From contig NZ_AP023362.1 in assembly GCF_018326285.1 (NCBI RefSeq), forward strand, positions 1,922,001-1,986,000: a stretch of DNA of 64,000 nucleotides, read 5' to 3'. Positions 1-8,313 of the stretch are shown one piece after another. The translations under genes and the position numbers were made by a program. The stretch comes from Mycolicibacterium sp. TY81 (GTDB lineage Bacteria > Actinomycetota > Actinomycetes > Mycobacteriales > Mycobacteriaceae). The notes below the pieces were generated by a model. That model was not told where the DNA came from and searched no databases. It saw only the letters and a list, made by a program, of their open reading frames with translations. Numbering within the stretch: the first letter of the stretch is position 1; every line of letters starts with the position of its first letter.

Positions 1-204
1 GCCAAGGGCATTCTGATGGCCGCCTACGGTATCGACGCAGACCGCGCTTTCGAGATTCTGAAATGGCGTTCGCAGGCCACCCAGTTGAAGCTGCGGACCG
101 TCGCGGCCCGCTTGTTGGAAGCCGTGATCCGCGAGGGGCTGGCCCCCGAGACCGTCACCTCGATCGACCATCTGTTGCTCATCGACGGGCCCGGCGAGAC
201 TTGA
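1..204 (+). CDS. ANTAR-domain protein, C-terminal fragment (5' end outside window)
   Basis: The frame is open from base 1. The translation is the end of an ANTAR domain, a short three-helix RNA-binding module that usually follows a GAF or PAS sensor and acts by transcription antitermination. The A-K-G-I-L-M start, a Y-G-I-D-A-D-R-A-F stretch and an S-Q-x-T-x-x-K-L-R block match the ANTAR consensus. About 67 residues remain and the sensor part is missing. The internal ATG at 16 is a core codon of the domain, not a start. The next gene begins about 30 bp downstream on the same strand. Confidence 0.85.
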   Translation, partial: AKGILMAAYGIDADRAFEILKWRSQATQLKLRTVAARLLEAVIREGLAPETVTSIDHLLLIDGPGET

Positions 205-234
205 CAACACGTCGAACAATTGTTCGAATTAAGT

Positions 235-1260
235 GTGCGGTGGGACGGACAAGCGGTGGCGCGGGCCGAGGCCGACGGGGCCCTACCGGGACTTGAACGG
301 CTGGGGCTGGTCCGCAGTGTCCGGGTTCCCAAGTTCGACGGCATCACGTTCCACGAGGTGCTGTGCAAGTCGGCGCTGAACAAGGTGCCCGAGGCGTCGA
401 ATCTGCCGTTCCGGTACACCGTCAACGCCTACCGCGGATGTTCGCACGCGTGCCGATACTGTTTCGCCCGCCCCACGCACGAGTATCTGGACTTCGACTC
501 CGGAAATGATTTCGACCGTGAACTCGTGGTGAAGACGAACGTCGCGGAAGTGTTGCGGCGGGAGCTCTTTCGGCGCTCGTGGACGCGCGACGCGGTCGCG
601 CTTGGCACCAATACCGATCCCTATCAGCGGGCCGAGGGCCGGTACGCACTGATGCCGGGAATCATCGCGGCACTGACGGATTCGGGGACACCGTTCTCGA
701 TCCTGACCAAGGGCACGTTGCTGCGCCGCGACCTGCCGCTGATCGTCGACGCGGGTGCCCGGGTCGGGGTCAGTGTCGCGGTGTCACTGGCGATGCTGGA
801 CCCGGACCTGCATCGGTCGGTCGAACCCGGGACCCCGACGCCCGCCGCGCGTTTGGAGCTCATCTCGGCCATCACGCAGGCCGGGCTCGACTGCCATGTG
901 ATGGTCGCGCCCGTGTTGCCGTACCTGACCGACTCGGAAGCACATCTGGAGGCGCTGCTGTCGCGGATCGCGGCGGCCGGTGCCACGAGCGTGACGGTCT
1001 TCGGGCTGCATCTGCGCGGCGCGACCCGTGGCTGGTTCCTGGCGTGGCTGGGCTCGACGTATCCGGACCTGCTGCCCAGATATCGCGAATTGTATGGGCG
1101 CGGCGCGTATCTCGGCCCGGAGTACCGTGAGCGGTTGCGTAATCGGGTGGCACCGCTGGTGGCGCGATACGGCCTCGGCGGCCGGGCGAACAGACTTGAC
1201 ACCGTGCGTACCGCCCCGGCGGCAGTGCCCGCCGGGGCGGTGCAGCCTGCCCTGTTCTGA
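235..1260 (+). CDS. Rv2578c-family radical SAM protein
   Basis: This is a 341-residue radical SAM enzyme of the family represented by Rv2578c in M. tuberculosis. The Cx3Cx2C motif that binds the catalytic 4Fe-4S cluster is at residues 69-76 (C69, C73, C76), inside a G-C-S-H-A-C-R-Y-C-F block. The substrate is not known; the family is sometimes compared with spore photoproduct lyase-like DNA repair proteins. I chose GTG at 235 because the Rv2578c protein starts with the matching M-R-W; an in-frame TTG at 220 would add five residues. The last residues are Ala/Pro-rich. It ends 1 bp before the convergent alcohol dehydrogenase. Confidence 0.85.
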   Translation: MRWDGQAVARAEADGALPGLERLGLVRSVRVPKFDGITFHEVLCKSALNKVPEASNLPFRYTVNAYRGCSHACRYCFARPTHEYLDFDSGNDFDRELVVKTNVAEVLRRELFRRSWTRDAVALGTNTDPYQRAEGRYALMPGIIAALTDSGTPFSILTKGTLLRRDLPLIVDAGARVGVSVAVSLAMLDPDLHRSVEPGTPTPAARLELISAITQAGLDCHVMVAPVLPYLTDSEAHLEALLSRIAAAGATSVTVFGLHLRGATRGWFLAWLGSTYPDLLPRYRELYGRGAYLGPEYRERLRNRVAPLVARYGLGGRANRLDTVRTAPAAVPAGAVQPALF

Positions 1261-1261
1261 G

Positions 1262-2266
1262 TCAGCCGACGTCCAGCACCGCGGCGCCCGAGATGCGTCC
1301 GGCCGCCAGATCCCCCAGGGCGCGGTCCGCCTGATCCAGGGGATAGATCGGGGCGGTGACGTCGATGTGATGGGTGCCGGCGAAGGCGAGAAATTCCCGG
1401 GCGTCGGCGCGGGTGTTCGATGCCACCGACCGCACCTGGCGTTCCTGGAACAGGTGACGCTGGTAGTTCAACTCCGGGATGTCACTGAGATGAATGCCGG
1501 CGATCGCCAGTGTGCCGCCGCGATCGAGGGCTTCGAGCGCCGGCAACACCAGATCACCCACCGGGGCGAACAGGATCGCGGCGTCCAGGGCGACGGGCGG
1601 CCGGGCCGTGGCGCCCTGGGCCGAGGCGGCACCGAGATCGAGCGCGAGTTGCTGGGCGGCCTCGCCGCGGGTCATGACGTGCACCTCGGCGCCCTGGGCG
1701 AGCGCCACCTGTGCGGTGATGTGTGCGCTGCCGCCGAAGCCGTAGATGCCGAGCCGGCCACCGGCCGGCAGGTCGGCCCGAAGGAGCGACCGGTAGCCGA
1801 TGATGCCGGCGCACAGCAGCGGCGCCAGTTCGGCATCGGTGTAGCCCGCGGGCAGCCGGTGGACGTAATCGGCTGGTGCCGTGACGAATTCGGCGTAGCC
1901 ACCGTCGGCGTCCCAGCCGGTGTAGCGAGAATTCGGGCAGAGGTTCTCCGCGCCCCGCAGGCAGAATCGACAACTGCCGCAGGTGTGCCGGAGCCAGGCC
2001 ACCCCGACCCGATCACCGACGGCGAGCTGCGCATCGGTGTGTTCGCCGAGCGCGACCACCTCGCCCACGACCTCATGGCCGGGGATGACGAGCGGTCGGT
2101 GGACCGGCAGGTCGCCCTCGGCGATGTGGAGGTCCGTGCGACACACGCCGCACGCCCGTACGGCGATGAGCACTTCGCCGTCACCGGGCGCCGGGACATC
2201 GACGGAGCCGAATTCGAGCGGACCATGTTCAATCGGCCCGGGCTCACCCACTCGCCATGCACGCAT
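1262..2266 (-). CDS. adhA: Zinc-dependent alcohol dehydrogenase (MDR family, AdhA-like)
   Basis: This 334-residue medium-chain dehydrogenase/reductase is predicted to interconvert alcohols and aldehydes with NAD(P). Catalytic zinc ligands are visible at C42 and the G-H-E motif (H64-E65). The structural zinc cysteines are C96, C99, C102 and C110. A G-F-G-G-S-A nucleotide-binding turn follows at about 175. Overall sequence and length resemble M. tuberculosis AdhA (Rv1862), so the symbol is a resemblance call. It lies 20 bp downstream of the Acg-like gene on the same strand and may be co-transcribed with the oxidation genes further upstream. Confidence 0.8.
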   Translation of the reverse strand: MRAWRVGEPGPIEHGPLEFGSVDVPAPGDGEVLIAVRACGVCRTDLHIAEGDLPVHRPLVIPGHEVVGEVVALGEHTDAQLAVGDRVGVAWLRHTCGSCRFCLRGAENLCPNSRYTGWDADGGYAEFVTAPADYVHRLPAGYTDAELAPLLCAGIIGYRSLLRADLPAGGRLGIYGFGGSAHITAQVALAQGAEVHVMTRGEAAQQLALDLGAASAQGATARPPVALDAAILFAPVGDLVLPALEALDRGGTLAIAGIHLSDIPELNYQRHLFQERQVRSVASNTRADAREFLAFAGTHHIDVTAPIYPLDQADRALGDLAAGRISGAAVLDVG

Positions 2267-2286
2267 GGGGCCAGGCTACGTCGAGG

Positions 2287-3267
2287 TCAACCGGCCCGGA
2301 CCTGAAAGACATCCGACAGCGGACGGCGCGGTGTCGGCGGTGGCACGTCGTCGAATTCGGGTGCGACGCCGATCCGCACCAGAACCTGCGGTAGCGCATG
2401 GCCCGTGAGTCCACTGATGATGTCGCGGGTGGCAGGGTGTTCGGTCACGTGCGTCAGGGTGCAACTCGCCAGCCCGGCGCCGGTGGCTTCGACGAGCACC
2501 GCCGACAACGTCTCGCCACATGCCAGGATGCCCTGCGGGGTGTCGTCGAGCGCCGAGATCACCACGATGGTGGCCTGGTCGTCTCCGATGTCCTGCCGCC
2601 GTTCCCTGATATGCGTCACCGGGAAGGTGCGTCCGACCTCGACGCGGTCGGATTCCGCGGCCGACACCAGTGCGCTGTGCGGAATACCGGTGGTGGCCCC
2701 GAAAGGAGCTGTCCACCAGGCCAATTCAGCGTGATACGAGGTGTCGTACATGCGCAGCGACTCGGCGAGGTGGGAGGCTTCGGCGACTTTGTCGCGCTGC
2801 TGCGGCGTGATCAGGTCGACATGGGCGGGGCGGTCCTGAACTGCCAGTCGCAGCAGCATCTCGAACGCGGCCAGGTTCTCGATGGGGCCATAGGGCAGCC
2901 GGTCGGTGCGCCGACGCGCGACGGCGTCGGCGTCCCTGCGCTGCGCAGTTGTGATGCCGGCCGCCGGCCGGAACTCGATATCGGCCAGGTGGTGCCGGTT
3001 GTTCGGATTGGGAAAGCGATCAACCAGGGTCTCCCAGCCGCGGGCCGCCATGACCACGCGTAGATGGTCCAGGGCCGCGCCGCAGCTCAGTATTGCCTGC
3101 CGGCCCGAGCTGTCGGTGTCCACCAGTTGGTCGGGATCGACAAACAGCCGCAAAGTGGTCGATTCCAGCACCCAGGTCCACGGCTGGCTGTTGTGGAACG
3201 ACGGTGCGCGGCAGGCCGAATGAACTGCGTCCTCGATTTCCCCGAGTGCGACGGCGGTTTTCATCAT
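2287..3267 (-). CDS. Acg-family nitroreductase-like FMN-binding protein
   Basis: At 326 residues this has the length and pattern of the mycobacterial Acg family (Rv2032, Rv3131), in which two nitroreductase half-folds are fused in one chain. The N-terminal A-P-S-x-H-N-S-Q-P-W segment and the internal R-R-T-D-R block are typical. Acg is reported to sequester FMN rather than work as an ordinary nitroreductase, so catalytic activity should not be assumed. The start is one of two adjacent ATGs (3267 or 3264). It sits 48 bp after the TetR gene at 3316-3933 and 20 bp before the alcohol dehydrogenase. M. tuberculosis relatives respond to hypoxia via DosR; I did not identify a convincing DosR box here. 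Confidence 0.8.
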   Translation of the reverse strand: MMKTAVALGEIEDAVHSACRAPSFHNSQPWTWVLESTTLRLFVDPDQLVDTDSSGRQAILSCGAALDHLRVVMAARGWETLVDRFPNPNNRHHLADIEFRPAAGITTAQRRDADAVARRRTDRLPYGPIENLAAFEMLLRLAVQDRPAHVDLITPQQRDKVAEASHLAESLRMYDTSYHAELAWWTAPFGATTGIPHSALVSAAESDRVEVGRTFPVTHIRERRQDIGDDQATIVVISALDDTPQGILACGETLSAVLVEATGAGLASCTLTHVTEHPATRDIISGLTGHALPQVLVRIGVAPEFDDVPPPTPRRPLSDVFQVRAG

Positions 3268-3315
3268 GAGTCCACACTGCCCACCGCGGAACGGCTCAGA
3301 CAGGGCCAGAAGTCA

Positions 3316-3933
3316 TCAATTCTCCAACGCGCGCAGACAGAACGCATAGATGCGCTCGCTGCCGATCGGGGTGAGCTCGAGGCCCGGTCCCAGTGCGCGC
3401 AGTCGCAGGGCGCCGAAGATGGTCTGCATGACCAGAGCCGCGGTGGCCTCGACGTCGAGGCCGGGGGCAAAGGTGCCGTCGGCCATTCCGCGTTCGACGA
3501 TGTCGACGATGAGCGCGTGCAACGGTGTCAGCACCCGGCCGTAGTCGTCCGGCATCGTTTCGGCCAGGCGATCGTGGTAGAAGGTGAGCCCGCGATTGAT
3601 GCGGTCCTGGGTGCTCGACGCGGGCGGCACGCAGATGCGGTCGACCAGCTCACGCAGCGCGTCCGCGGGGCTCAGCTCGGCCGCCTCGGCCTGCCACGTG
3701 GTGGTGAACTCGGTCAGCATCGCGTCGATCAGCGCCAGCACCAGCTCGTCCTTGGTGGCGAAGTGCTGATAGAAGGCGCGCAACGACGTCTTCGAACGCT
3801 CCACGACCTGCAGCACCGTGAACTCCGTGCGGCCGGTCTCGCCGAGGATGTCGAGGGCCGAGCGCATGAACTGAGTCGCGCGCGCCTGCGCGTCGAGACT
3901 GTTGTTTGCCACCTCGGCGTTCGACTTCGCCAT
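3316..3933 (-). CDS. TetR/AcrR family transcriptional regulator
   Basis: This is a 205-residue TetR-type repressor. A helix-turn-helix lies at about residues 35-65, with F-T-V-L-Q-V-V-E-R-S-K-T-S and F-Y-Q-H-F-A-T-K-D-E-L in the usual order; the rest is a ligand-binding helical domain. It follows the SDR gene by 19 bp on the same strand, so it is probably the last gene of the TetR-monooxygenase-SDR operon and may control it or the downstream Acg/AdhA genes. The ligand is unknown. Confidence 0.85.
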   Translation of the reverse strand: MAKSNAEVANNSLDAQARATQFMRSALDILGETGRTEFTVLQVVERSKTSLRAFYQHFATKDELVLALIDAMLTEFTTTWQAEAAELSPADALRELVDRICVPPASSTQDRINRGLTFYHDRLAETMPDDYGRVLTPLHALIVDIVERGMADGTFAPGLDVEATAALVMQTIFGALRLRALGPGLELTPIGSERIYAFCLRALEN

Positions 3934-3952
3934 GGCGACTGAGGTTACCCGG

Positions 3953-4774
3953 TCAGATCTTGAGATAACCCTTGTCTGCCGGGATTTGCGCCGCCGTCAC
4001 CAACGACGACGCGTCGCTCGCCAGCCACACCACGATGTCCGAGATCTGGTCCGGCTTGATGAGTGAATCCGTCGGCAGCGCGCCGGGGGAGAAGCTGTGA
4101 ATGTACTGCGGATGGTTCTGCAGGACCTGGTACATCGACACGTCGTTGCCCATCGGGGTGTCGGTGCCGTACGGGTGTACCGAATTCACGCGGATGCCGT
4201 ACTCACCCAGTTCGACAGCCAGCGCGTTGATCATGCCCACGACGCCGAACTTGCTGGCGCAGTAGTGCCCGCAACCCGGCACCGCCTTGATGCCGGCCGC
4301 CGAACTGGTGGCGATGATCGACCCACCGTTGCCGGCCGCGATCATCGCCGGCACCACGGCCCGGATGGTGTTCCACACGCCGGTCAGGTTGATGTCCAGG
4401 GTGTCCTGCCACTGCTGTGCGGAAATCTCCCAGAGTCGCCCCCAGTTCAGCACACCCGCATTGGCCACCACGATGTCCAGCCGGCCGAACTGCTCGATGG
4501 TCTCGGCGACCACGCGCTGCTGGCCTTCGGCGTCCCGGACGTCGACCTGCTTGGCGTAGATCTTGCGGCCTTCACCTTCGACGAGGTTCACCGTCTCGGC
4601 CAGGTCCGCGGGAGTCGCGGGCTCGTAGCCGTTGGCCTCCGCCACGGGCGCGCAGGCGTCGATGGCGACGATGTCGGCGCCGGCGCGCGCCAGCCGGACA
4701 CAGTGTGAACGCCCCTGTCCGCGCGCCGCTCCGGTGACGAAAGCAACCTTGCCGGCCAACGGTTGTTCGGTCAT
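3953..4774 (-). CDS. Mycofactocin-type SDR family oxidoreductase
   Basis: This 273-residue short-chain dehydrogenase has T-G-A-A-R-G-Q-G (14-21), N-A-G (from 105) and the catalytic Y171xxxK175 with serine at about 157. The R-G-Q-G-R-S-H signature, the long insert after the second strand and the V-H-P-Y-x-x-x-T-P-M segment are typical of mycofactocin-coupled SDRs such as Rv2750. Those enzymes hold NAD(H) tightly and pass electrons to the peptide-derived redox carrier mycofactocin. Its ATG overlaps the monooxygenase stop by 4 bp (ATGA), so the two are translationally coupled. I infer it makes the ketone the monooxygenase oxidises, or acts on its product alcohol. Confidence 0.85.
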   Translation of the reverse strand: MTEQPLAGKVAFVTGAARGQGRSHCVRLARAGADIVAIDACAPVAEANGYEPATPADLAETVNLVEGEGRKIYAKQVDVRDAEGQQRVVAETIEQFGRLDIVVANAGVLNWGRLWEISAQQWQDTLDINLTGVWNTIRAVVPAMIAAGNGGSIIATSSAAGIKAVPGCGHYCASKFGVVGMINALAVELGEYGIRVNSVHPYGTDTPMGNDVSMYQVLQNHPQYIHSFSPGALPTDSLIKPDQISDIVVWLASDASSLVTAAQIPADKGYLKI

Positions 4775-6333
4775 GCGCTGAGCTCCTCACTCCTCGTGGC
4801 GGTCCGGACGTCGCTGAACTCGTAGTCCGTCAGCGGTGATCGCCGCGCGAAAATCCTTGAGCCGGTGATGGTTTGCGGTCGGTAGTAGGGGGTTTCGTGC
4901 TGCGAGTTGACGAAGTAGGTGTTCAGTTCGGTCGCACGGGTGTAGTACGTGTGCGCGGTGCGCCCACGCCGGTCCATGAGGGCGTTCCACCTGTGGAACG
5001 CGTCATTGCTCACCGCGACGACAGGTGCCTCGGCCCGGCCGCGGGCCGCGTCGATCATCCGAACGGCGTGGGCGGCAACGGTTTCGACCCAATCCATCCA
5101 GGCGAAGCCGACGAATCCGAGCGGGCCGACGATCTCCCAGCGGTTGGGCAGCCGCGGGTGCGCAGTGCCGGCATAGGCGTGCAGTCCGTGGGCGCGGTAG
5201 TACTCGGCGAGGTCGAAACCGCCTGCGCCCAGGATGGTTCCCGGGCGGTACGTCTCCGGGTCGGTCCACAGTTCGTAGCCCGTGGCGGTGACCAGAAGGT
5301 CGGCCGGGTGGTCCACGCCGTCCACCGTGCGGACACCGTCGCGGGTGATCCGCTCGATGGGCGTGGTGATCAGGTGGGTATCCGGATGGTTGAGCGCCGG
5401 CAGGAACGAGCTGGAGATCACCGGGCGTTTGGCCATGATGCCGTACCGGGGGAGCAGCGCCTTGCGGGTTGCCGGGTCCTGCACGGTCGCCCGCAGTAGC
5501 AACCGGTACAGATTGCGGCTGTTGCCGTCGTACAGGGGCATGAGCTTGGTCAGCACCGTGCGGGGCAGCCGGGAGAAAACGTGGACGATCGGCACCACCA
5601 TCGTGACGTCCATCAACAGCCGGCCGAAGGTGTTGATCGCGCTGACGAAGCCAGGCACTCTGAACAGGCGCCGCAGCCACGGCGGGATGTCGAAGTCGAT
5701 CTTGGGCAGTACCCACGCCGGAGTGCGTTGGTAGACATCGAGATTCGCGGCGACGCCGGACAACGCTGCGGTGATCTGCACGCCGCTGGAGCCGGTGCCG
5801 ATCACCGCGACCCGTTTGCCGCGGACGTCGTAGTCGTCGTCCCAGGCGTTCGGGCGCAGGATGGTGCCCTCGAAATCCTCGATGCCGTCGATGTCGACGA
5901 CGTTCTTGGCGTTGACGTAACCGCCGACCGAGCTGATCAGGAACCGCGCCGTCAACTCCGGCTGGTTGCGGATGGACAACCGCCACATGCCGGCGTCGTC
6001 GTCCCACTGCTGGCGCAGCACCTCGGAGTTCGCCCGCAGGTGTGGTCGCAGGCCCAGCTTGTCCGCGGTGTCACGCAGGTAGGCGTAGATCTCCGGCCCC
6101 GGCGCGAAGAACCGGCTCCAGTCGGGGTTCGGCGCGAACGACAGCTGGTACCACGGTGACGGGATGTCGACGGCGAGCCCCGGATAGTGATTGTCGCGCC
6201 AGGTGCCACCGAAGTCGTCGCCCCGGTCGACGATGACGAAGTCGTGAATCCCTTTCTGCTGCAACAGGTGGGCGGAGGCGATACCGCCGGGCCCAGCGCC
6301 GATGATGACCACTTCGTGGTCGGGTGTGGTCAT
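4771..6333 (-). CDS. FAD-dependent Baeyer-Villiger-type monooxygenase
   Basis: This 520-residue class B flavin monooxygenase has an FAD motif G-A-G-P-G-G (12-17), the G-G-T-W....Y-P-G....D motif of Baeyer-Villiger enzymes (42-56), and an NADPH motif G-T-G-S-S-G at about 179. It is expected to insert oxygen next to a ketone or oxidise a heteroatom using NADPH and O2. The usual F-x-G-x3-H-x3-W fingerprint reads F154, G156, R160, W164, so the histidine is replaced by arginine. The start at 6333 is fixed by a 4-bp overlap with the upstream TetR stop. The open frame continues to 8172, but that extension is antisense to the 13E12 gene and is not coding. Confidence 0.85.
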   Translation of the reverse strand: MTTPDHEVVIIGAGPGGIASAHLLQQKGIHDFVIVDRGDDFGGTWRDNHYPGLAVDIPSPWYQLSFAPNPDWSRFFAPGPEIYAYLRDTADKLGLRPHLRANSEVLRQQWDDDAGMWRLSIRNQPELTARFLISSVGGYVNAKNVVDIDGIEDFEGTILRPNAWDDDYDVRGKRVAVIGTGSSGVQITAALSGVAANLDVYQRTPAWVLPKIDFDIPPWLRRLFRVPGFVSAINTFGRLLMDVTMVVPIVHVFSRLPRTVLTKLMPLYDGNSRNLYRLLLRATVQDPATRKALLPRYGIMAKRPVISSSFLPALNHPDTHLITTPIERITRDGVRTVDGVDHPADLLVTATGYELWTDPETYRPGTILGAGGFDLAEYYRAHGLHAYAGTAHPRLPNRWEIVGPLGFVGFAWMDWVETVAAHAVRMIDAARGRAEAPVVAVSNDAFHRWNALMDRRGRTAHTYYTRATELNTYFVNSQHETPYYRPQTITGSRIFARRSPLTDYEFSDVRTATRSEELSA

Positions 6334-6935
6334 GGTGCCTCTCCGTTGAGTCCATTGATGATGTGGTCGGTGACGAAGCGCCGGATGGCGCGGGGGTTGT
6401 CGAGGTTGACCCCGATGGGTGGGAGCAGTTCGAAGCTCAGCAGCACTCGGACGATCCATTCGCCGGCGCGAGCCGGGTCGACGCCCGCGCCGATCTCGCC
6501 ATCGCGCTGCGCGGCTTTGACGCGTGGCTTCCAGAGCTCGACGGCGCGCTTCATGAGGTCCTCGCCGATGTTGCGCAACAGCAGGACGACGATGCCCTCG
6601 TTGATGCCCTTCTGCGGCGCAGAGGGCGAGCTCTGCCGGTGCGCGCAGATCAGGACCGCGGCAGCGGCGACCTGGTCGGCCAGCGTGGACTGCTTGTCGA
6701 TCTCGGCGGCCATGCCGTCGACGAACTTGGATGCCAGGTGATCCAACGCGACGCTGATTGCGTGGTCGCGGCCGCCGAGCGCGTTGTACAACGTGCCTCG
6801 CGAGACGCCGGCGGTCTCGGCGACTGCCGTGAGGCTGAATTGCCTTGGGCCCAAACGGTGGAGGGTCTCCGCGGTGGCTTCGAGTAGCGCCGGCGAGATG
6901 GTGCGCGGCGGCGGCGGCTTGGCGGGCATTTGCAC
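6330..6935 (-). CDS. TetR family transcriptional regulator
   Basis: This is a 201-residue TetR-type regulator. The helix-turn-helix is at about residues 30-60 (F-S-L-T-A-V-A-E-T-A-G-V-S-R-G-T-L-Y). The start is GTG at 6935 or ATG at 6929, two codons apart. It is the first gene of the monooxygenase operon; its stop overlaps the monooxygenase ATG. An imperfect palindrome lies just upstream, in the 91-bp gap shared with the divergent 13E12 gene, and is a candidate operator for autoregulation. Confidence 0.85.
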   Translation of the reverse strand: MQMPAKPPPPRTISPALLEATAETLHRLGPRQFSLTAVAETAGVSRGTLYNALGGRDHAISVALDHLASKFVDGMAAEIDKQSTLADQVAAAAVLICAHRQSSPSAPQKGINEGIVVLLLRNIGEDLMKRAVELWKPRVKAAQRDGEIGAGVDPARAGEWIVRVLLSFELLPPIGVNLDNPRAIRRFVTDHIINGLNGEAP

Positions 6936-6940
6936 ACATT

Positions 6941-6953
6941 AACGAAATTTGTT
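6941..6953. promoter_or_regulatory. Imperfect palindrome, candidate TetR operator
   Basis: The 13-bp element AACGAAATTTGTT pairs with its reverse complement at 10 of 13 positions. It is AT-rich in GC-rich surroundings and lies 6 bp upstream of the TetR GTG, where an autoregulatory operator would be expected. Function is inferred from position and symmetry only. Confidence 0.35.
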
Positions 6954-7026
6954 CAAAGTGGTCAACGATTCGGGAAACCGGTCTTGGTCGTGGCACTTGT
7001 CGGGGGCGGGGTGTAACTTCGAACGT

Positions 7027-8313
7027 ATGAGCGAAAGCCTGGTGGTGGACCCTGATGCCGATGAGGCGGCGTTGTTGGGTCGCATGACTCAGCTCGAGCG
7101 GGTGAAGTCGGCCGCGGCGGCGGAGCAGGCGCGGTTGGCGGCGGCGTTGGAGGCCCGCCGGATCGCGGCGGCGCGGGCGGGTGGGCCGCGGGTGTCGCGG
7201 GCGGCGTTGGGCTCGGAGGTGGGGCTGGCGCGGCGGGAGTCGCCGCATCGGGGTGAGCGGTTGATGGTGATGGCCCGCATTCTGACCGCGGATATGCCGT
7301 GCACGCTGGCCGCGTTGGAATCCGGGGTGCTGTCGGAGCATCGGGCCGAGTTGATCACGAAAGAGGCGGCGTGCCTGTCGGTGTTGGATCGCCGGCTGCT
7401 GGATGTCGAGCTGTGCGGCGACCCGGCCCCGTTGGTTGGTTTGGGCAACGCCGAGGTGTCGGCGGAGGCCGCACGGATCGCCTATGAGCTGGATCAGCAG
7501 ACCGTGCTGGAGAAGATGACGCGGGCACGGGCCTCTCGGCATGTGCGGTTCCGCGTGGCCGGTGACGGGATGATGTCGATGACGGTGCTCCTGCCCGCGG
7601 CTCAGGGGCAGTTGGTGCGCCAGACGCTCGTCCGGGAGGCGGCGTCGGTGGTGGCGGCGGGCTCGGGGCGTAGCCGTGGGCAGGTGATGGCTGATGTGGT
7701 GGTGGAGCGGGTCACGGGGCGCGATCCGGTGCGGTCGCCGGTGCCGGTGGCGGTGAATCTGGTGCTTTCGGATGAGACGCTGCTGACCGGGGGTGAGCAG
7801 CCCGCGCAGTTGGACGGGTACGGGCCCATTCCGGCGGCCCTGGCTCGCGACATGGTGCTGGCCGCGGCGGCCGAGGGCACGGCGGCGTTGCGGCGCCTGT
7901 ATGCCCAGCCGGGCACGAACAAGCTGGTGGCGATGGAATCCATTTCCCGAACATTCCCGAAGGGCCTGGCGACGTTCATCGGGTTGCGCGATCAGCTGTG
8001 CCGGACGCCGTATTGCAACGCCCGGATTCGGCACACCGACCACGTCCGGCCGCACGCGCACCACGGGCCCACCAGCGCGCATAACGGGGATGGTCTGTGT
8101 GAGCACTGCAATTACGTCAAAGAGGAACCTGGCTGGCAGGCCGCGGCGACCTATGACCGGTTCGGGCGGCACACCATCGCGCTGACCACCCCATCGGGAG
8201 CGGTCTACACCTCCACCGCACCGCCAATGCCGACCGGACTACAGGTCCTCACCCGCAGGGTCCATCTCGCGATCATCGACAAGGGATCGCGGCCCCGCGT
8301 GCTGCGTGACTAG
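7027..8313 (+). CDS. 13E12-repeat family protein: DUF222 plus HNH endonuclease domain
   Basis: This 428-residue protein belongs to the multicopy 13E12 family of mycobacteria. Residues 1 to about 300 form the helical DUF222 region. The C-terminus from about 325 has C-R-T-P-Y-C, then an H-x-D-H-V-R-P-H segment and C-E-H-C-N, the zinc/HNH nuclease pattern. Family function is unsettled; copies are often found in or near mobile elements. I chose ATG 7027 because the open frame further upstream does not resemble family members. Its TAG overlaps the end of the convergent metallopeptidase by 4 bp. The coding strand is rich in cgg/gcg runs, unlike the neighbours. Confidence 0.85.
   Translation: MSESLVVDPDADEAALLGRMTQLERVKSAAAAEQARLAAALEARRIAAARAGGPRVSRAALGSEVGLARRESPHRGERLMVMARILTADMPCTLAALESGVLSEHRAELITKEAACLSVLDRRLLDVELCGDPAPLVGLGNAEVSAEAARIAYELDQQTVLEKMTRARASRHVRFRVAGDGMMSMTVLLPAAQGQLVRQTLVREAASVVAAGSGRSRGQVMADVVVERVTGRDPVRSPVPVAVNLVLSDETLLTGGEQPAQLDGYGPIPAALARDMVLAAAAEGTAALRRLYAQPGTNKLVAMESISRTFPKGLATFIGLRDQLCRTPYCNARIRHTDHVRPHAHHGPTSAHNGDGLCEHCNYVKEEPGWQAAATYDRFGRHTIALTTPSGAVYTSTAPPMPTGLQVLTRRVHLAIIDKGSRPRVLRD

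Noticed and set aside
6334..8172. In-frame extension giving a 1133-residue minus-strand reading frame above the monooxygenase
   Set aside because: The extension lies antisense to the TetR and 13E12 genes, has Arg/Pro/His-rich composition typical of GC-rich shadow frames, and the monooxygenase start is fixed by the ATGA overlap at 6330-6333.
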